Positions 18,090 through 27,489 of a stretch of 64,000 bases of DNA are shown in pieces. The position numbers were made by a program, and so were the translations under genes. This DNA comes from Mumia sp050632745. GTDB lineage: Bacteria; Actinomycetota; Actinomycetes; Propionibacteriales; Nocardioidaceae. The notes under the pieces are model-generated. The model was not told the DNA's origin, did no database searches, and saw only the letters and a list, made by a program, of their open reading frames with translations. The DNA lies in contig NZ_JBODSD010000006.1 of the NCBI RefSeq assembly GCF_050632745.1, positions 124,001-188,000 on the forward strand. Reading direction: 5' to 3'. The first letter of the stretch is position 1. Each line of letters starts with the position of its first letter.

Positions 18090-19172
18090 CTATGTCTCGA
18101 TCCGGTTGCCTGCTTCGTCCCAGTGCTCGGCGACCTTCTTGCTGGGCTGGACGCGCGGCGGCTCGCCCGGCTGCTTGGGATAGTCGGGCGGCCAGTTGAG
18201 CTCGCCCCCGGGCAACGTCTCCCAGAGGTCGAGCAGCGGCTCCAGCGAGTAGGCGACGTCGTCCATCTCGGCCCAGGGGTCGCCGCTGGCCACGTAGTCG
18301 GGGATGGTCGTCAGGTTGAAGTCGCGCGGATCGTCGACGTCGGCGAGCGCGGCCCAGGTCAGGGGAGTGCTGACGGGGGCGCCGGGCCTTGCGCGCAGGC
18401 TCCACGCGCTCGCGATCGTCCGGTCGCGCAGGTTCTGGTTGTAGTCCAGGAACAGCCGGGTGCCCCGCTCCTCCTTCCACCACGCGGTCGTCACGCCGCC
18501 GTCGCGGCGCTCGAGCTCGCGACCGAGGCCGATGGCGGCGTGCCGCACCTCGTCGAAGGTCCACCGCGGCTGAAGGCGCACGTAGATGTGGACGCCACGG
18601 TTGCCGCTCGTCTTGGGGTAGCCCCGCAGGCCGAGCTCCTCGAGCAGCTCGCGCGCGACCTCTGCGACCCGCTGTGCGTCGGCGAACGTCGTGCCCGGCT
18701 GCGGGTCGAGGTCCAGCCGGAGCTCGTCGGGATGATCGACGTCGGCGCGGCGCACGGGCCACGGGTGGAAGGTGAGGGCCCCCATCTGCGCCGCCCACAC
18801 GAGCGACGCCGGCTCGGTCGGGCACAGCTCGTCGGCGGTGCGGCCGCTCGGGAAGGTGATCTTCACGGTCTCGACGAAGTCGGGCGCGCCCTTCGGCAGC
18901 CGTTTCTGATAGAACCCGTCCGCGTCACGGTCCTGAGGACCGGTGGCCAGGCGCATGCCCTCGCGCCAGCCGTCGGGCCAGCGCTCCATGGCGGTGGGGC
19001 GGTCACCGATGCTCCGCAGCATCACCTCGCCGACGGCCGCGAAGTAGTCGCAGACCTGGAGCTTGGTGATCGCCGGGGTGCGCTCCGTCGCCTCGTAGAC
19101 GACACGGTCAGGACTCGAGACGCGCACCTCGCGGTCTCCAGCCGAGACGTACGCCGCGGGTGTCTTGGCCAT
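18090..19172 (-). CDS. Prim-PolC-type primase-polymerase (LigD polymerase-domain protein)
   Basis: Archaeo-eukaryotic primase fold polymerase related to the LigD polymerase domain; 360 residues, stand-alone. The catalytic DxD is D154/D156 in LRLDLDP, preceded by the conserved KITFPSGRTADELCPTEPA loop and followed by YPKTSGNRGVHIYVRL (SGxRGxHI motif with conserved His) and TTAWWKEERG. Family members act with LigC in gap-filling and excision repair and prefer ribonucleotides. It heads an operon with dinB and its ATG sits six bases after TAGGTT on the minus strand (leaderless). Assigned to the C type rather than D because no ligase is fused and ligC is nearby. Confidence 0.85.
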   Translation of the reverse strand: MAKTPAAYVSAGDREVRVSSPDRVVYEATERTPAITKLQVCDYFAAVGEVMLRSIGDRPTAMERWPDGWREGMRLATGPQDRDADGFYQKRLPKGAPDFVETVKITFPSGRTADELCPTEPASLVWAAQMGALTFHPWPVRRADVDHPDELRLDLDPQPGTTFADAQRVAEVARELLEELGLRGYPKTSGNRGVHIYVRLQPRWTFDEVRHAAIGLGRELERRDGGVTTAWWKEERGTRLFLDYNQNLRDRTIASAWSLRARPGAPVSTPLTWAALADVDDPRDFNLTTIPDYVASGDPWAEMDDVAYSLEPLLDLWETLPGGELNWPPDYPKQPGEPPRVQPSKKVAEHWDEAGNRIET

Positions 19173-19258
19173 GGCACCAACCTAGGGGGACTCGGGGACA
19201 CTGTGCGCACTGACGACCGACCACGGCGGCGAGACTCATCGCTGGCTAGGCTGACGCG
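19173..19258. promoter_or_regulatory. Divergent leaderless promoters
   Basis: On the minus strand TAGGTT (19184-19179) precedes the Prim-PolC ATG by six bases. On the plus strand TAGGCT (19247-19252) precedes the ATG at 19259 by six bases. Neither gene has a ribosome site. Confidence 0.6.
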
Positions 19259-20077
19259 ATGCCTGACCTGGGGGACATCACCCTCGAGCCCGAGCCGGGG
19301 CGCCGCCACGCGTTCACCCTGCGCATCGGCGGCGCGGAGCAGTCGCACGTCGACCTCGAGGACCCCACGCGACTCGTCTTCGAGTACGTCCAGAGGATCG
19401 CCGACACGATCGACCTCCTGAGCCCGCCGCCGGAGCGCCTCACGGCGGTCCACGTCGGCGGGGCCGGGCTCACGCTTCCCCGGTACGTCGCCGCGACCCG
19501 CCCGCGCTCGGCCCAGGTGGTCCTCGAGCCCGCCGCCGAGCTCACCGCGTACGTCCGTGAGCACCTGCCGCTGCCGGCGCGCAGCGGGATCAAGGTCCGC
19601 CCCGTCGACGGCCGTAGCGGGCTCGCCGCGCTCCGCGCGTCGTACGCGGACGTCGTCGTCCTGGACGCCTTCGACGGCCCCGTCGTCCCGGCCGAGCTCA
19701 CGACCGCGGAGGCGTTCGCCGATGTGGCGCGGGTCCTCGCCCCCGGGGGAGTGCTGCTCGCGAACGTCGCGGACCAGGCGCCGTTCCCGTACCTGCGACG
19801 GGTCGTGGCGGCGGCGCGCGCGGCGTTCCCGGAGGTTGTGGCGAGCGCCGAGCCCGCCACGCTGCGCGGCCGCCGCTACGGCAACGTGCTGCTCGTCGCG
19901 CGACGCGAGACCCTGCCGGTGGCCGCGATGCAGCGCCGTGCGGCGTCCTCGCCCTTCCCCTACCGCGTGCTCGGCGGGTCGGACCTGAGCAGCGCGCTGG
20001 GCGGTGGCGCCGCGTTCACCGACGCCGACTCGGCGCCGTCGCCCGGCCCGCCAGGGGGAGCGACGTACTTCGGCTGA
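19259..20077 (+). CDS. Spermidine-synthase-like SAM-dependent protein
   Basis: 272 residues with the Rossmann methyltransferase core of the polyamine aminopropyltransferase family. VHVGGAGLTLPRYVAATRP is the SAM-type glycine loop (residues about 64-82), VVLEPAAEL the acidic residue after strand 2, and VVVLDAFDGPVVPAEL the DAFDG segment (about 132-147). Enzymes with this layout in actinobacteria are usually annotated spermidine synthase, but the true substrate is unproven. The C-terminus is low in conserved features. It sits between the repair island and the suf operon and has its own leaderless promoter. Confidence 0.65.
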   Translation: MPDLGDITLEPEPGRRHAFTLRIGGAEQSHVDLEDPTRLVFEYVQRIADTIDLLSPPPERLTAVHVGGAGLTLPRYVAATRPRSAQVVLEPAAELTAYVREHLPLPARSGIKVRPVDGRSGLAALRASYADVVVLDAFDGPVVPAELTTAEAFADVARVLAPGGVLLANVADQAPFPYLRRVVAAARAAFPEVVASAEPATLRGRRYGNVLLVARRETLPVAAMQRRAASSPFPYRVLGGSDLSSALGGGAAFTDADSAPSPGPPGGATYFG

Positions 20078-20133
20078 GGGTGACCGGCGCCACTAAGGAC
20101 ATCCTTCGTTGAACGGCCCGAAGCAATAAGGGC

Positions 20134-20148
20134 ACACTGGTGTTGTGA
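20134..20148 (+). promoter_or_regulatory. SufR operator overlapping the sufR start codon
   Basis: ACACT-GGTGT-TGTGA matches the ACACT-N5-TGTGA inverted repeat that I recall as the binding site of mycobacterial SufR (Rv1460). Here it spans the -10-like CACACT (20133-20138) and the GTG start codon at 20145, which lies six bases after that box. Bound SufR would cover both the -10 region and the transcription start, giving direct autorepression of the whole suf operon. Confidence 0.7.
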
Positions 20149-20834
20149 AAAACGCCCGGGTCGTCCCCGACGAGTCCTCGACTCGTCAGCGCGTGGTGCG
20201 CAGCATCATGCACGAGGGCCCGTCCACGGCTGTCCAGCTGGCCGAGAGGCTCGATCTCACCCCTGCCGCCGTCCGTCGCCACCTCGACGCCCTCCTCGAG
20301 GAGGGGATGGTCGAGGTCGCCGTCGCCCGTGACCGCGGGCAGCGTCGCGGACGTGGGCGCCCCGCCAAGGCGTTCGCCCTCACCGACGAGGGGCGCGAGG
20401 CGTTCGAGCAGGACTACGACGACCTGGCGGTGAGCGCGCTGCGCTTCCTGGCCGAGACCGTCGGAGAGGACGCCGTCAAGGCGTTCGCCCGCCGGCGGGG
20501 CGAGGAGCTCGAGCGTCGTCTCCTCCCGATCCTCGAGGAGGCCGCACCGCAGCGGCGTCCTGAGGTCCTGGCCGACGCGCTCGCCGAGGACGGCTTCGCC
20601 GCCAGCGTGCGGCAGGCGCCCGGCGGCACCCAGGTGTGCCAGCACCACTGCCCGGTCGCCCACGTCGCGGCCGAGTTCCCCGAGCTGTGCGAAGCGGAAA
20701 CAGAAGCGTTCGCCCGGATGTTGGGACACCACGTGCAACGCCTCGCCACCATCGCCCACGGCGACGGCGTGTGCACCACGTACGTCCCCGACACCCCGGC
20801 CACCCTCACGACCGACGAGAGGACCACCCGATGA
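20145..20834 (+). CDS. sufR: Iron-sulfur sensing repressor of the suf operon
   Basis: 229 residues. N-terminal winged helix (residues 12-75) with the recognition segment AAVRRHLDALLEEG. The C-terminal domain holds Cys165, Cys169, Cys182 and Cys210; the spacing +4, +13, +28 equals that recalled for the cluster ligands of M. tuberculosis SufR. Expected to carry an Fe-S cluster and to repress sufB onward when clusters are plentiful. The GTG start overlaps its operator and the stop overlaps the sufB ATG by four bases. Confidence 0.93.
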   Translation: MKNARVVPDESSTRQRVVRSIMHEGPSTAVQLAERLDLTPAAVRRHLDALLEEGMVEVAVARDRGQRRGRGRPAKAFALTDEGREAFEQDYDDLAVSALRFLAETVGEDAVKAFARRRGEELERRLLPILEEAAPQRRPEVLADALAEDGFAASVRQAPGGTQVCQHHCPVAHVAAEFPELCEAETEAFARMLGHHVQRLATIAHGDGVCTTYVPDTPATLTTDERTTR

Positions 20835-22291
20835 CCACCACCCCGGACACCGGCGTCACCGGCGCCGCGGCGCCGAACGCCATCGAGCAGGCCAACCCCG
20901 AGCTCGCCGGCCTCGGCCGCTACGACTTCGGCTGGGCCGACCCGGACGTCGCAGGCGCGAGCGCCAAGCGCGGCCTCAACGAGGACGTCGTCCGCGACAT
21001 CTCGGGCCGCAAGGACGAGCCGGAGTGGATGCTCGACCTGCGCATGAAGGGCCTCAAGCTCTTCGGCCGCAAGCCGATGCCCACCTGGGGCGCCGACCTG
21101 TCGGACATCGACTTCGACAACATCAAGTACTTCGTCCGCTCCACCGAGAAGCAGGCGACCTCGTGGGAGGAGCTCCCCGAGGACATCAAGAACACCTACG
21201 ACAAGCTCGGCATCCCCGAGGCGGAGAAGCAGCGCCTCGTGGCCGGCGTCGCGGCGCAGTACGAGTCGGAGGTCGTCTACCACCAGATCCGCGAGGACCT
21301 GGAGGAGCAGGGCGTCATCTTCCTCGACACCGACACGGCGCTCAAGGAGCACCCCGAGCTCTTCAAGGAGTACTTCGCGACCGTGATCCCGGTCGGCGAC
21401 AACAAGTTCTCCGCGCTCAACTCGGCCGTGTGGTCCGGCGGCTCGTTCATCTACGTGCCCAAGGGCGTCCACGTCGACATCCCGCTGCAGGCCTACTTCC
21501 GGATCAACACCGAGAACATGGGCCAGTTCGAGCGGACGCTGATCATCGTCGACGAGGACGCGTACGTCCACTACGTCGAGGGCTGCACCGCGCCGATCTA
21601 CAAGACCGACTCGCTGCACTCCGCGGTCGTCGAGATCATCGTGAAGAAGGGCGGCCGCTGCCGCTACACGACCATCCAGAACTGGTCCAACAACGTCTAC
21701 AACCTCGTCACCAAGCGCGCCACCTGCGAGGAGGGCGCGACCATGGAGTGGGTCGACGGCAACATCGGCTCCAAGGTGACGATGAAGTACCCGGCCATCT
21801 ACCTCCTCGGCGAGCACGCCCGTGGCGAGACGCTGTCGCTGGCGTTCGCCGGTGAGGGCCAGCACCAGGACTCCGGCGCCAAGATGGTCCACGCGGCTCC
21901 GCACACGTCGAGCTCGATCATCTCCAAGTCGGTCGCGCGCGGCGGCGGTCGCGCGTCGTACCGGGGCCTGCTCCAGGTCCAGGAGGGTGCCGAGCACTCG
22001 GCCAGCACCGTCAAGTGCGACGCCCTGCTCGTCGACGACATCAGCCGCTCCGACACCTACCCGTACGTCGACGTCCGCGAGGACGACGTGTCGCTCGGCC
22101 ACGAGGCCACGGTCTCGAAGGTCAGCGACGACCAGCTCTTCTACCTGATGAGCCGCGGGATGGAGGAGGACGAGGCGATGGCGATGATCGTCCGCGGCTT
22201 CGTCGAGCCGATCGCGCGCGAGCTCCCGATGGAGTACGCGCTCGAGCTCAACCGTCTGATCGAACTGCAAATGGAAGGTGCCGTCGGGTGA
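20831..22291 (+). CDS. sufB: Fe-S cluster assembly scaffold SufB
   Basis: 486 residues, standard length. Core subunit of the SufBCD scaffold on which clusters are built. Recognised by FVRSTEKQATSWEELPEDI, GVIFLDTDTALKEHPEL, VWSGGSFIYVPKGVHVD and the C-terminal LFYLMSRGMEEDEAMAMIVRGFVEPI; the VEGCTAP cysteine region is also present. The ATG at 20831 overlaps the sufR stop, and the stop overlaps the sufD start. No intein is present. Confidence 0.97.
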   Translation: MTTTPDTGVTGAAAPNAIEQANPELAGLGRYDFGWADPDVAGASAKRGLNEDVVRDISGRKDEPEWMLDLRMKGLKLFGRKPMPTWGADLSDIDFDNIKYFVRSTEKQATSWEELPEDIKNTYDKLGIPEAEKQRLVAGVAAQYESEVVYHQIREDLEEQGVIFLDTDTALKEHPELFKEYFATVIPVGDNKFSALNSAVWSGGSFIYVPKGVHVDIPLQAYFRINTENMGQFERTLIIVDEDAYVHYVEGCTAPIYKTDSLHSAVVEIIVKKGGRCRYTTIQNWSNNVYNLVTKRATCEEGATMEWVDGNIGSKVTMKYPAIYLLGEHARGETLSLAFAGEGQHQDSGAKMVHAAPHTSSSIISKSVARGGGRASYRGLLQVQEGAEHSASTVKCDALLVDDISRSDTYPYVDVREDDVSLGHEATVSKVSDDQLFYLMSRGMEEDEAMAMIVRGFVEPIARELPMEYALELNRLIELQMEGAVG

Positions 22292-23517
22292 CCGCCCCCA
22301 CCACTGAATCAACCCTGGCCGGACCGGTCGAGACCCGTGTCGTCAGCCACCTGCACCCGGAGGGATCGTTCGATCCGGCCGACCACGCGGTGCCGAACGG
22401 CCTCGAGGAGATCTGGCGCTTCACGCCGCTGAAGCGCCTGCGTGACCTGCACAAGGACGCCTCGCTCGACGGCCACGACTACGAGGTCGAGATCGACGCC
22501 GCCCCCGAGGTCCGCGCCGAGTCGGTCGCGGCCGACGAGGCGACGGCACGGGGCAGCTCGACGTACGTCCCCGTGGACCGCATCTCGGCCCGCGCCTGGG
22601 AGGCCTCCGACCGGGTGTTCACCGTGACCGTCCCGGCCGAGACCGTGGCGACGCAGCCCACCTGGGTGACGTTCCGCGGCACCGGCGCGGAGAAGGCCGG
22701 CGCCGGCCACGTCGTCATCACCGCGGAGCCGTTCTCCAAGGCGACCGTCGTGATCGACTACGTCGGCTCGGCCACCTGGGCGGAGAACGTCGAGATCGTG
22801 CTCGGCGACGGCGCCAACCTGACGGTCGTCGCGGTCCAGGACTGGGACGACGACGCCGTCCACGTGTCGCACCACCACGCGCACGTCGGCCGCGACGCCA
22901 GCCTCAAGCACGTCCTCGTCAGCTTCGGCGGCGACCTGGTCCGCATCAACGCCTCGGTCGAGTACGCGGGCACCGGCGGCGACGTCGACATGCTCGGGCT
23001 CTACTTCGCCGACGCCGGCCAGCACCTCGAGCACCGCCTGTTCGTCGACCACAACAACCCCAAGGGGCGCAGCAAGGTCGAGTACAAGGGCGCGCTCCAG
23101 GGCAAGAACGCCCACACTGTGTGGATCGGCGACGTGCTGATCCGCAAGGAGGGCGTCGGCATCGACACCTACGAGAGCAACGACAACCTCGTCCTCACCG
23201 ACGGGGCGCGTGCCGACTCGGTGCCCAACCTCGAGATCGAGACCGGCGAGATCGAGGGCGCGGGACACGCGTCCACGACCGGCCGCTTCGACGACCTGCA
23301 CCTGTTCTACCTGCAGAGCCGAGGCATCCCGGAGGTCGAGGCCCGTCGCCTGGTCGTCCACGGGTTCTTCAACGACGTCATCCGTCGTACGGGGGTGCCC
23401 GAGATCCAGGAGCGCCTCCTGCAGACCGTGGAGGCCGAGCTCGCCAAGCACGTCGGCGTCGCGGACGTCGTCGGCGACGGTGCGCAGAGCGCGGACGCCG
23501 TCAGCGCGGAGGCCTGA
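22288..23517 (+). CDS. sufD: Fe-S cluster assembly protein SufD
   Basis: 409 residues, SufB/SufD beta-helix fold. Signs: EIWRFTPLKRLRDL near the N-terminus, the central beta-rich region, and the C-terminal LFYLQSRGIPEVEARRLVVHGFF that parallels the end of SufB and provides the conserved His of the SufB-SufD interface. The GTG at 22288 overlaps the sufB stop (GTGA). Partner of SufB and the SufC ATPase. Confidence 0.95.
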   Translation: MTAPTTESTLAGPVETRVVSHLHPEGSFDPADHAVPNGLEEIWRFTPLKRLRDLHKDASLDGHDYEVEIDAAPEVRAESVAADEATARGSSTYVPVDRISARAWEASDRVFTVTVPAETVATQPTWVTFRGTGAEKAGAGHVVITAEPFSKATVVIDYVGSATWAENVEIVLGDGANLTVVAVQDWDDDAVHVSHHHAHVGRDASLKHVLVSFGGDLVRINASVEYAGTGGDVDMLGLYFADAGQHLEHRLFVDHNNPKGRSKVEYKGALQGKNAHTVWIGDVLIRKEGVGIDTYESNDNLVLTDGARADSVPNLEIETGEIEGAGHASTTGRFDDLHLFYLQSRGIPEVEARRLVVHGFFNDVIRRTGVPEIQERLLQTVEAELAKHVGVADVVGDGAQSADAVSAEA

Positions 23518-23520
23518 GCC

Positions 23521-23847
23521 GTGAGCGGATTCGCGTACGCAGCGGACTTCGCCGACGTCCCGGACGGGGGCGTGCTCGCCGTCGAGGTCGAGGGCCTCGA
23601 GGTCGCGCTCGTCCGCTGCGGCGACGAGGTCTTCGCCGTCCGCGACGAGTGCTCGCACGCCGCGGTGCCGCTCTCGGAGGGCGAGGTGGAGGACTGCACG
23701 CTCGAGTGCTGGCTCCACGGGTCGCGCTTCGACGCGCGGACCGGCGAGGTGCTCAACCTGCCTGCGACCGAGCCTGTGCCGGTCTATCCCTGCAAGGTCA
23801 CGGAGGACGCGACGGTCCTCGTCGACGTGACAAGCCCCAGCATCTGA
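23521..23847 (+). CDS. Rieske-type [2Fe-2S] ferredoxin
   Basis: 108 residues forming a single Rieske domain. Cluster ligands are Cys44 and His46 (CSH) and Cys63 and His66 (CWLH), followed by GSRFDARTGEVLNLPATEPVP, as in dioxygenase ferredoxin subunits. It lies three bases after sufD and before sufC, a position usual in actinobacterial suf operons. Probable electron donor to cluster assembly or a nearby redox step; the exact partner is not shown by the sequence. Confidence 0.92.
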   Translation: MSGFAYAADFADVPDGGVLAVEVEGLEVALVRCGDEVFAVRDECSHAAVPLSEGEVEDCTLECWLHGSRFDARTGEVLNLPATEPVPVYPCKVTEDATVLVDVTSPSI

Positions 23848-23892
23848 ACGCCCCGAAGTCTTACCTTCAAAGAAACGACGGAGTCACCACAC

Positions 23893-24650
<758 letters not shown>

Positions 24651-24651
<1 letters not shown>

Positions 24652-25910
24652 TGAGCGTCCCCGGCGGTTACGACGTCGAGAAGGTTCGGGAGGACTTCCC
24701 GATCCTCGGTCGCGCCATGGCCGGGGACCGTCCGCTCGTCTACCTCGACAGCGCCAACACGTCGCAGAAGCCGACCCAGGTCGTCGAGGCGATGGCCGAG
24801 CACTACCTCCGGCACAACGCCAACGTCGCCCGGGCGATGCATCAGCTGGGTGCGGAGGCCACCGTGGCGTTCGAGGGCGCGCGCGACAAGATCGCCGCGT
24901 TCGTGAACGCTCCGTCGCGTGACGAGATCGTCTTCACCAAGAACGCGTCCGAGGCGCTCAACCTGGTCGCCAACACCTACCGCAACGCGGTCGGCGACCT
25001 GGAGATCCGCCCCGGGGACGAGATCGTCACCACCGAGCTCGAGCACCACTCCAACATCGTCCCGTGGCAGCTGCTGGCGCAGCGTACGGGCGCGACGCTG
25101 CGCTGGTTCGGGCTGACCGACGAAGGCCGTCTCGACCTGTCGCGGATCGACGAGCTCATCAACGAGCGCACGCGCATCGTCACGGTTGCGTGGGTCTCCA
25201 ACATGCTCGGCTCGGTGAGCCCGCTCGAGGTCATCATCGAGCGCGCGCACGCCGTCGGCGCGGTCGTCGTGGTCGACGCCTCGCAAGCCGTGCCGCAGCT
25301 GCCGGTGGACCTCACCGCGCTCGGCGCGGACTTCGTCGTCTTCACCGGCCACAAGATGGTCGGCCCGACGGGCATCGGTGTGCTCTGGGGCCGCAAGGCG
25401 CTGCTCGAGGAGCTCCCGCCGTTCCTCGGAGGCGGCGAGATGATCGAGACCGTGACGATGGAGCGCTCGACGTACGCTCCGCCGCCGGCGAAGTTCGAGG
25501 CCGGCACGCCGCCGATCGTCCAGGCGATCGGGCTCGGCGCCGCGGTGGACTACCTCTCGGCGCTCGGCATGGAGAACGTCGCCGCGCACGAGCGCGAGAT
25601 CACCGCGTACGCGCTCAAGCGGCTCGGCGAGATCGACGGCCTCACCATCGTCGGCCCGACCGAGGCGGTCGAGCGCGGGGGAGCGGTGAGCTTCGCCCTC
25701 GACGGGGTCCACCCGCACGACGTGGCGCAGCTGCTCGACTCCTACGGCATCGCGATCCGCGCCGGCCACCACTGCGCGAAGCCGGCGCACCAGCGCTTCG
25801 GCGTGCAGTCGACGACCCGGGCGTCGTTCTACCTCTACACGACTCCTGCGGAGATCGACGCGCTCGTCGAGGGAATCGAGAGCACCCAGAAATACTTCAA
25901 GGTGGTGTGA
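24651..25910 (+). CDS. sufS: Cysteine desulfurase SufS
   Basis: 419 residues, group II cysteine desulfurase that supplies sulfane sulfur. PLP lysine K235 in TGHKMVGPTGIGVLWG, and catalytic Cys375 in RAGHHCAKPAH. YLDSANTSQKP at the N-terminus is the usual opening. Starts on the last base of the sufC stop and ends just before sufU, the sulfur acceptor. Confidence 0.96.
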
Positions 25911-25915
25911 CGAGC

Positions 25916-26371
25916 ATGAACGTGGACTCCCTGTACCAGGAGATCATCCTCGACCACTACAAGAAGCCGCACGGCCGTGGTCTCCGTGACCCGTACGAGG
26001 CCGAGGTCCATCACGTGAACCCGACCTGCGGCGACGAGATCACGCTGCGGGTGCACCTCGAGGGCGAGACCGTGGCCGACGTGTCGTACGACGCCGAGGG
26101 CTGCTCGATCAGCCAGGCGTCGGCTTCGGTGCTCAACGACCTCGTCGTCGGCAAGTCGGTGACCGAGGGCCTCGCGCTGCTGGACGAGTTCCAGACCCTC
26201 ATGCAGGGGCGCGGGCAGGTCGAGCCCGACGAGGACCTGCTGGAGGACGGCATCGCCTTCGCGGGCGTGGCGCAGTTCCCCGCGCGCGTGAAGTGTGCGC
26301 TGCTGTCGTGGATGGCATGGAAGGACGCGACGGCCCAGGCCGTGGCGCAGAAGAGCGAGGAGGGGCGATGA
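25916..26371 (+). CDS. sufU: Zinc-dependent sulfurtransferase SufU
   Basis: 151 residues. Receives sulfur from SufS. Zinc ligands expected from the family are all present: Cys38 and Asp40 (TCGDE), Cys63 (GCSIS) and Cys127 (VKCALL). The SufU-specific insertion before the last Cys is present, distinguishing it from IscU. The ATG at 25916 was chosen; a GTG at 25907 overlapping the sufS stop would add three residues. The stop overlaps the next start by four bases. Confidence 0.94.
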   Translation: MNVDSLYQEIILDHYKKPHGRGLRDPYEAEVHHVNPTCGDEITLRVHLEGETVADVSYDAEGCSISQASASVLNDLVVGKSVTEGLALLDEFQTLMQGRGQVEPDEDLLEDGIAFAGVAQFPARVKCALLSWMAWKDATAQAVAQKSEEGR

Positions 26372-26769
26372 GCGAGACGCAGAGCCAGACGACCGAGAGC
26401 CAGACGAGCCCGGCGGCCGACGACCTGCCCGAGGTCGACCTGAGCCCCGCCGGACGCAGCGTGACGACCGTCGAGGACGTCACCGAGGCGATGAAGGACG
26501 TCGTCGACCCCGAGCTCGGCATCAACGTCGTCGATCTCGGACTGGTCTACGAGGTCGAGGTCGACCCGGCCAACAACGCCGCGATCGACATGACCCTGAC
26601 GTCGGCCGCGTGCCCGCTGACCGACGTGATCGAGGACCAGACCCGTCAGGCGCTCGAGGGCATCGTCAACGACTTCCGGATCAACTGGGTCTGGATGCCG
26701 CCGTGGGGTCCGGACAAGATCACCGAGGACGGCCGCGAGATGCTGCGGGCGCTCGGGTTCAACGTCTGA
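26368..26769 (+). CDS. sufT: SufT-like metal-sulfur cluster protein (MIP18/DUF59 family)
   Basis: 133 residues. A poorly conserved Ser/Thr-rich leader of about 35 residues precedes the DUF59 domain: VTEAMKDVVDPELGINVVDLGLVYEV and LTSAACPLTDVIEDQ with the conserved Cys. Final gene of the Suf set, coupled to sufU (ATGA). Family members help mature Fe-S proteins. Confidence 0.9.
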   Translation: MSETQSQTTESQTSPAADDLPEVDLSPAGRSVTTVEDVTEAMKDVVDPELGINVVDLGLVYEVEVDPANNAAIDMTLTSAACPLTDVIEDQTRQALEGIVNDFRINWVWMPPWGPDKITEDGREMLRALGFNV

Positions 26770-26779
26770 CGGCCGCTGC

Positions 26780-27364
26780 TTGAGCGAGCGAGCCGAGCCG
26801 AGGCCGACCCGTTCGGTCCTCGTCCCGTACGACCGGCTCCCTGGCTGGGTGGAGCGCTTCTCCGCCCGGCACGGGGAGCCGGTCGTCGTCCGTGAGGGGA
26901 CGACTGTCATCCTCACCGCGCCAGACGGTGCCGCGGCGTCGTACGAGGATGCGCCGGCCCCGGAGGACTTCGGGATCCTGCTCGTACGTCGCGGTGGTTA
27001 CGCGATCGGCCGCGTCGAGGCTGGGGAGCTGACCGCGCACAAGACGGGGACCCGCTACGTGCAGGGGCGTACGAAGGCCGGCGGGTGGAGCCAGCAGCGC
27101 TACGCGCGCCGTCGGGCCAACCAGGCAGACGGGTTGGTCGAGGCGGCAGCCGAGGTGGCGCGACGCCTGCTCCCTGACGCCGGAGCTGTCTTCGGCGGGG
27201 GCGACCGCGCTCTCGTGGGCCAGGTGGTCGACGGTCGTGAACGAGGGCGCGAGCTCCTCCTCGCGCCGCGGTGGATCGAGGTCAAGGAGCCCCGCTTCGC
27301 CGCCCTGGAGACCGCGCTCCGGGACGCACAGGCGTACGAGGTGCACCTGAACGCGCTCGCCTGA
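26780..27364 (+). CDS. acVLRF1-type peptidyl-tRNA hydrolase (Vms1/eRF1-like)
   Basis: 194 residues. The signature is TAHKTGTRYVQGRTKAGGWSQQR, with the catalytic-loop glutamines Q105/Q106 after GGWS (residues 101-107), followed by the basic RYARRRANQ. This resembles the actinobacterial Vms1-like release factor-1 family (acVLRF1), a bacterial relative of the VLRF1 domain of yeast Vms1, which frees nascent chains from stalled large ribosomal subunits. The start is taken as TTG at 26780, eleven bases after sufT, giving MSERAEPRPTRSVLVPYDRL; a start slightly downstream is possible. Probably cotranscribed with suf. Confidence 0.75.
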   Translation: MSERAEPRPTRSVLVPYDRLPGWVERFSARHGEPVVVREGTTVILTAPDGAAASYEDAPAPEDFGILLVRRGGYAIGRVEAGELTAHKTGTRYVQGRTKAGGWSQQRYARRRANQADGLVEAAAEVARRLLPDAGAVFGGGDRALVGQVVDGRERGRELLLAPRWIEVKEPRFAALETALRDAQAYEVHLNALA

Positions 27365-27378
27365 CGGCGCTTGCCTGA

Positions 27379-27395
27379 CGAGCCCACGGGGCTCG
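27379..27395. terminator. Hairpin at the end of the suf transcription unit
   Basis: CGAGCCC (27379-27385) and GGGCTCG (27389-27395) pair perfectly around ACG. It lies 15 bases after the acVLRF1 stop. No U tract. Confidence 0.45.
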
Positions 27396-27438
27396 CGCGG
27401 CCTGTGGACGACGGTGACGGGGCCCGGTCGGATCTCGC

Positions 27439-27444
27439 TAGCGT
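27439..27444 (+). promoter_or_regulatory. Candidate -10 box for the first ESX-like trio
   Basis: TAGCGT here would start a transcript near 27451. This leaves a leader of about 39 bases that contains the GGAGCGGG ribosome site before the ATG at 27490. Confidence 0.4.
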
Positions 27445-27489
27445 GACTCGCGTCGATCGAGCGGCCTCACGGGCCAGGACGGAGCGGGC

